Virus record (IMG/VR): IMGVR_UViG_3300028840_001395
Location: 124,001 to 188,000 of that record
Direction: 5' to 3' (one strand)
Origin: a virus
Length of the DNA: 64,000 nucleotides
Part shown: positions 61,051 through 64,000 of the stretch, piece by piece
Numbering within the stretch: position 1 is the stretch's first letter
How the letters are laid out: each line of letters begins with the position of its first letter
The notes under the pieces: model-generated
Told to the model about the DNA's origin: nothing
The model's input: only the letters and a program-made list of their open reading frames with translations
Database searches by the model: none
Program-made: the position numbers and the translations under genes

Positions 61051-62048
61051 CTCTTGATGGCCACCGGAAGTAGCCGAGCACCTTGTTCCGTATGGTGCTT
61101 CATCACGTAGATCTGGCCCAAGTCCTTCCTCTCACCCCACTCTACCCAGAACGCTGCACCCAGCGTGTCCAGATCGTCACCGAGCTTCTTCGCCCACTTC
61201 TCGGGCGTGTCCACCTTCTTCGCGGGCTGGGCCACGGCCAGAATCCGGGTCGTGGTCAGGCGCGATAGCTCGGGAAGCCGGTCTTGCACCTTCTTGGTCA
61301 GGATGGGGTCATCGAGGACGACCAGGTGGGGCTTGTCGAGGCCCTTGATCCAGGTCACCAGGCTGTCGAACACGTCATGCGACTTGCCCTCGGTGTCGAA
61401 ACTGTGGACGGACAGCACCTTGTCGCTGTCGCGCCACTGGGGGAACCGTCTGGCGAAGCTGTTGAGGAACTCCACTGGCTCTTGCTCGTTGGTCAGGACG
61501 TGAACCGGCCCCTCGTCCAGCGCCGCGTAGGCGATGTGCAGGGCCACCGAGGACTTTCCGCCGCCCGGAGGCCCGGCGATGATGGCTGACCCGACCCAGA
61601 ACAAGTCGGACATCTCGATGAGGTGCTGCGCCCGCCCACTGGGCCGGACGTAGGCAGGCTTGCTGTCCGCCCCGTGCTTCACGGACAAGGGCGGCAGCGG
61701 GAAGTCGATGCCACAGGCGTCGAGCATCCGGCCAGCCTCCATGATGATCTCGCGGTAGACGCGCTCCATGAGCCAGGACTCGAACTTCTCCCAGTCCGGG
61801 TCGCCTGGCAGTTGGAAGGTCGAGATGGGGGTGGACTCGCACTGCTGGGAGAAGAACACGTCGATGATGTGGCCGTTGACCTCCTCCTCCAGCACGGGGG
61901 CGACTTCGATGTAGTAGCGGTTGGCTATCATGCCCTGATACACGTCACCGTCCGGCTCGTCAGGATCCCACTCCAGCTTGACGAACGGGAATACGTCCGC
62001 GATCAGAGCGGCCACGCGCTTCATCGTCTTGAGCAGTGATTCGTCCAT
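61047..62048 (-). CDS. RecA-like P-loop ATPase fused to a family-type N-terminal domain, 333 aa
   Basis: Residues 1-105 (TMKRVAALIADVFPFVKLEW, strands, WEKFESWLMERV) look like a diverged copy of the recurring domain. Then come SAIIAGPPGGGKSSVAL (Walker A, 158-166), TNEQEPVEFLNSFARRF (the catalytic Glu region of RecA/RepA-type ATPases) and HLVVLDDP (Walker B, 241-248). It resembles AAA_25/RepA and KaiC-like ATPases rather than a full RecA. It may power whatever the other family members bind. Confidence 0.8.
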   Translation of the reverse strand: MDESLLKTMKRVAALIADVFPFVKLEWDPDEPDGDVYQGMIANRYYIEVAPVLEEEVNGHIIDVFFSQQCESTPISTFQLPGDPDWEKFESWLMERVYREIIMEAGRMLDACGIDFPLPPLSVKHGADSKPAYVRPSGRAQHLIEMSDLFWVGSAIIAGPPGGGKSSVALHIAYAALDEGPVHVLTNEQEPVEFLNSFARRFPQWRDSDKVLSVHSFDTEGKSHDVFDSLVTWIKGLDKPHLVVLDDPILTKKVQDRLPELSRLTTTRILAVAQPAKKVDTPEKWAKKLGDDLDTLGAAFWVEWGERKDLGQIYVMKHHTEQGARLLPVAIKR

Positions 62049-62095
62049 GATCTTCCTCGACGTAGTGGTTCTACAAGGCCATCCCTATAGGGCAA

Positions 62096-62890
62096 TCAAG
62101 GGGCAATCGCCCTGGGACTCACCTTGACCGGATCCTCACTGAGCCGAAGATGGTCAAAGATCGCCTTGATGTAGAGCCGCTTGAGCAACTTCTGGGCTCG
62201 CTCGATGAAGGTGTCGTCCGACCCCCGGAACGTGATCTCGCCCTTCCGAGACAAGGTGTCCGTCCCGACCATAATCCTGTAGGCCCACTGGAAAGGCTGT
62301 TCACCCATGAAGCGGTTGTGAATCCGGCCCACGACGTTACCTTCGACGGCTCCGTTGACCTTGAACAGCATCGAGACGGGCTTGGTCGTGTCGTCGGTGT
62401 GGTTGAACATCCACTTGACGGTCATGTCGTCAGCCACGTAGCGGATGATCTCCTGCGGGGCCTTCCCGCACTGGCGGAGGACTTCCAACGCCCCTCGAAT
62501 CATGGCGTCGTTGTGGTGTCCCTGGTAGCCGTCCGGGAACAGGTCTGCCGGATCCATCATGCCGATCAACGTCTGCTGGGCCAGTTGGGCGATGCTCTCC
62601 CAGATGTAGGACAGCCAACCGATGAGGTCGGCCTCGGTACGGGGCCTGTACGCGTCGAGACGCTTCGCAGCCTCGACGTTCCAGCGCCAGCGACCACCCG
62701 CCTTCCACTCGACGCGGGCGACGTGGCTGGTCAGGTCGGTGTGCAGCAGGATGAAGTGCTTGCCGACGCGGAACGCCTCCGCGCCCTCCTTGTATTGATT
62801 CTTGTCGAACAGGGCGGTGCCGTCGTCTTTCTCGGCTCCAGGGAAGATGCTCCGGATGATACGACCACCCTCGTCCATTCGGATGGTCAT
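62096..62890 (-). CDS. DFxGWLS-family protein, 264 aa
   Basis: Start at 62890. GGRIIRSIFPGAEKDDGT, strands FRVGKHFILLHTDL and VARVEWKAGGRW, then RTEADLIGWLSYIWESIAQL form the recurring domain. The C-terminal half (VSMLFKVNGAVEGNVVGRIHNRF, YRIMVGTDTLSRKGEITF) is beta-rich with a helical end. Function unknown. Confidence 0.75.
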   Translation of the reverse strand: MTIRMDEGGRIIRSIFPGAEKDDGTALFDKNQYKEGAEAFRVGKHFILLHTDLTSHVARVEWKAGGRWRWNVEAAKRLDAYRPRTEADLIGWLSYIWESIAQLAQQTLIGMMDPADLFPDGYQGHHNDAMIRGALEVLRQCGKAPQEIIRYVADDMTVKWMFNHTDDTTKPVSMLFKVNGAVEGNVVGRIHNRFMGEQPFQWAYRIMVGTDTLSRKGEITFRGSDDTFIERAQKLLKRLYIKAIFDHLRLSEDPVKVSPRAIAP

Positions 62891-63603
62891 TGCTCCGCCC
62901 TCCACAGGCTGTCGAGGCGCTCGATCTCCGGCTTGGTGATCTGGCCCGTCAGGCGGCTGTTCTCCCGCTGGTCCTTGTACATATCCGCCCACTGGGGGTC
63001 GGACTCCGCCTTCTCCTCCGGGTCTGCCAGACCCTCATCTACCGCCGCCTCCATCGGGGACTGGGGACAACGCCAGCCGTTCTCATCCGTGAGCATCCAC
63101 AGGAGCTTCTGGCGCTCCTCGGGATCCTTGACGTGCTTGATGTCGGCTTCCATCAGGATTGGCCATGCTTCGCCGCAGTCGTAGCACATGTAGGGCACTG
63201 GCTTGGTGACGTGCCCGTTGGTGATGCTCCGGCACGTCCGGCGGCGTCCGCCCCGCAGCGCGAGCCAGTTGAGGATGACCCGCTCCCACTCCCACTCGGG
63301 GCCACTCACGCTGTAGTTGAAGCCGATCTTGGTCGTGCCCTTGCCGTCGTGGTAGAAGATCTCCTTCGGCCCGACACAGAGGATGCTGGACGTATCCCCC
63401 CGCTGGATGGACGCACGGACATCATCCAGGGTGCCCCCGTTGTCGAGGATATGGCCATACATGAAGTTGGTTTCGGCCCACCTCTGGAAGTGCTCGCTCT
63501 CGGCCAGGATCTCCGTCCAGGGGCGCATGTGTTCGCGCAGGAAGGCGGCGAACAGGTCGCGGGCCTTCTTCGACTTCATGGTCACAGAGATCGAGTAGCC
63601 CAT
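62887..63603 (-). CDS. Hypothetical protein with Cys knuckle, 238 aa
   Basis: MGYSISVTMKSKKARDLFAAFLREHMRPW begins an alpha/beta domain that also has SILCVGPKEIFYHDGKG. In the middle CRSITNGHV, YMCYDCGEAWPIL and a later Cys may bind zinc. The C-terminal 70 residues are charged and helical. First gene after the promoter at 63620-63648. Confidence 0.72.
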   Translation of the reverse strand: MGYSISVTMKSKKARDLFAAFLREHMRPWTEILAESEHFQRWAETNFMYGHILDNGGTLDDVRASIQRGDTSSILCVGPKEIFYHDGKGTTKIGFNYSVSGPEWEWERVILNWLALRGGRRRTCRSITNGHVTKPVPYMCYDCGEAWPILMEADIKHVKDPEERQKLLWMLTDENGWRCPQSPMEAAVDEGLADPEEKAESDPQWADMYKDQRENSRLTGQITKPEIERLDSLWRAEQ

Positions 63604-63619
63604 GTGGACACCTCCACGT

Positions 63620-63648
63620 AGACTACTCCGAAGGCAGGTCCGATAAGC
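63620..63648 (-). promoter_or_regulatory. Phage-type promoter, minus strand
   Basis: GCTTAT (63643-63648), 17 bp, TAGTCT (63620-63625). It lies in the 48-bp gap upstream of the 63603 gene and starts the run of genes down to 59929. Confidence 0.75.
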
Positions 63649-63651
63649 CCC

Positions 63652-63930
63652 CTACTTGATGCCCTTGAGCGCCTCACGCGCCTGCTCCTGGCATCTCCGC
63701 AACGCCTGGATGGCGAAGGTCCCGTCACTGGCCTTGACCAGATCGTCCTCTCGGGCGATCTCCTGAAGGGCATCTCGCATCTTCTCGTACTGCCGGGCCT
63801 GAATCCAGCGGCCCATGCCCGGCTTGGCCCGTGCCTTCTGCTCCTCGGGAGTCAGCGCACCGAACTTCGCAGTCCCCCAGTTGCAGTCTGCGACCCAGTA
63901 GTTCCACAGGACTCGGAGCCAGTAGCGCAT
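63652..63930 (-). CDS. Hypothetical protein, 92 aa
   Basis: ATG at 63930, which shares its A with the preceding stop. MRYWLRVLWNYWVADCNW is aromatic-rich; a charged helix region follows (YEKMRDALQEIAREDDLVKAS). No recognised family. Confidence 0.68.
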   Translation of the reverse strand: MRYWLRVLWNYWVADCNWGTAKFGALTPEEQKARAKPGMGRWIQARQYEKMRDALQEIAREDDLVKASDGTFAIQALRRCQEQAREALKGIK

Positions 63931-64000
63931 CACTTCACCCTGTTGGGGCCGAGCAGCTTGCCGATGAGCCTCTCGGTCTTCTCGTCCAGCGTCCCTGGCT
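63930..64000 (-). CDS. 3-prime end of a gene cut by the window edge
   Basis: The last 22 codons, PGTLDEKTERLIGKLLGPNR then VK and TGA (63930-63932), are visible. The frame is open to the window end. It overlaps the next gene by TGATG, as usual here. Too little for a function. Confidence 0.6.
   Translation of the reverse strand, partial: PGTLDEKTERLIGKLLGPNRVK

Noticed and set aside
1164-63650. The repeated TAGTCT element as a CRISPR or iteron array
   Set aside because: Copies are kilobases apart, occur on both strands and always face a gene, with a fixed 17-bp gap between two boxes. This is a promoter pattern, not an array.
1-64000. Integration sites, integrase, insertion sequences, tRNA or rRNA genes
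   Set aside because: I searched by eye on both strands and saw none that I could support.

Overview
The window is a stretch of a GC-rich tailed-phage genome, probably a large T4-like myovirus. The support is: an adjacent rIIA/rIIB pair (17738-20943), wall-to-wall small genes joined by ATGA or GTGA overlaps, an HNH endonuclease inserted between a promoter and its gene, a phage-encoded sigma-like factor (34752-35789), and an ArdC-type anti-restriction protein. I found no structural, packaging or DNA polymerase genes, no tRNA or rRNA, and no CRISPR array. The window is therefore an accessory, host-takeover and regulatory part of the genome. The host cannot be named from the sequence, although three to four good TTGACA-N17-TATAAT-like promoters imply a host with a standard housekeeping sigma factor.

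Layout. (1) 2-22294, minus strand. One long operon (11466 down to about 1169) starts at a host-type promoter and encodes a complete deamidating (Preiss-Handler) NAD salvage route: nicotinamidase, nicotinate phosphoribosyltransferase and NAD synthetase. The nicotinate-nucleotide adenylyltransferase lies at the left end. The same operon carries an NrtR-like Nudix protein, a kinase/PP2C/vWA set resembling the TerY-P triad, an acyl-CoA thioesterase and a Pth2 peptidyl-tRNA hydrolase. Upstream units carry a macrodomain protein, a CoaB-like protein, a methyltransferase, rIIB, rIIA and ArdC. (2) 22408-29927, plus strand: a RelA/SpoT-like HD hydrolase, small unknowns, a DEDD exonuclease and a TrpF-like TIM barrel. 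(3) 29924-37553, mixed strands: the regulatory heart, with a 0.66-kb non-coding region, candidate structured RNAs, the sigma-like factor, a winged-helix protein and a ribbon-helix-helix protein. (4) 37661-44678, plus strand: small Cys-rich proteins, a methyltransferase fragment and an XRE protein. (5) 44675-64000, mostly minus: a prepilin-like microprotein, Cys-knuckle proteins, a WLM-type metalloprotease, and an expanded family of otherwise unknown proteins that share a DFxGWLS-type motif; one of these is fused to a RecA-like ATPase.

Regulation. Fourteen intergenic or gene-edge sites, plus one inside a gene, share the motif (G/T)CTTA(C/T)-N17-TAGTCT. They sit upstream of operons on both strands in the matching orientation and look like phage-specific promoters. 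The sigma-like factor, which has its own host-type promoter, is the obvious candidate to read them. The simplest model is an early set read by the host polymerase (NAD operon, sigma factor, a possible ncRNA, the HNH gene) followed by a large middle or late set read through the phage factor.

How the genes may work together. Several bacterial defences kill by destroying NAD+. The nad genes could rebuild NAD+ from nicotinamide, while the Nudix and macrodomain proteins could deal with ADP-ribose products. The RII proteins, ArdC, the kinase/phosphatase/vWA set and the alarmone-hydrolase-like protein fit the same theme of countering host responses. These roles are inferred from families; the sequence shows only the genes and motifs.
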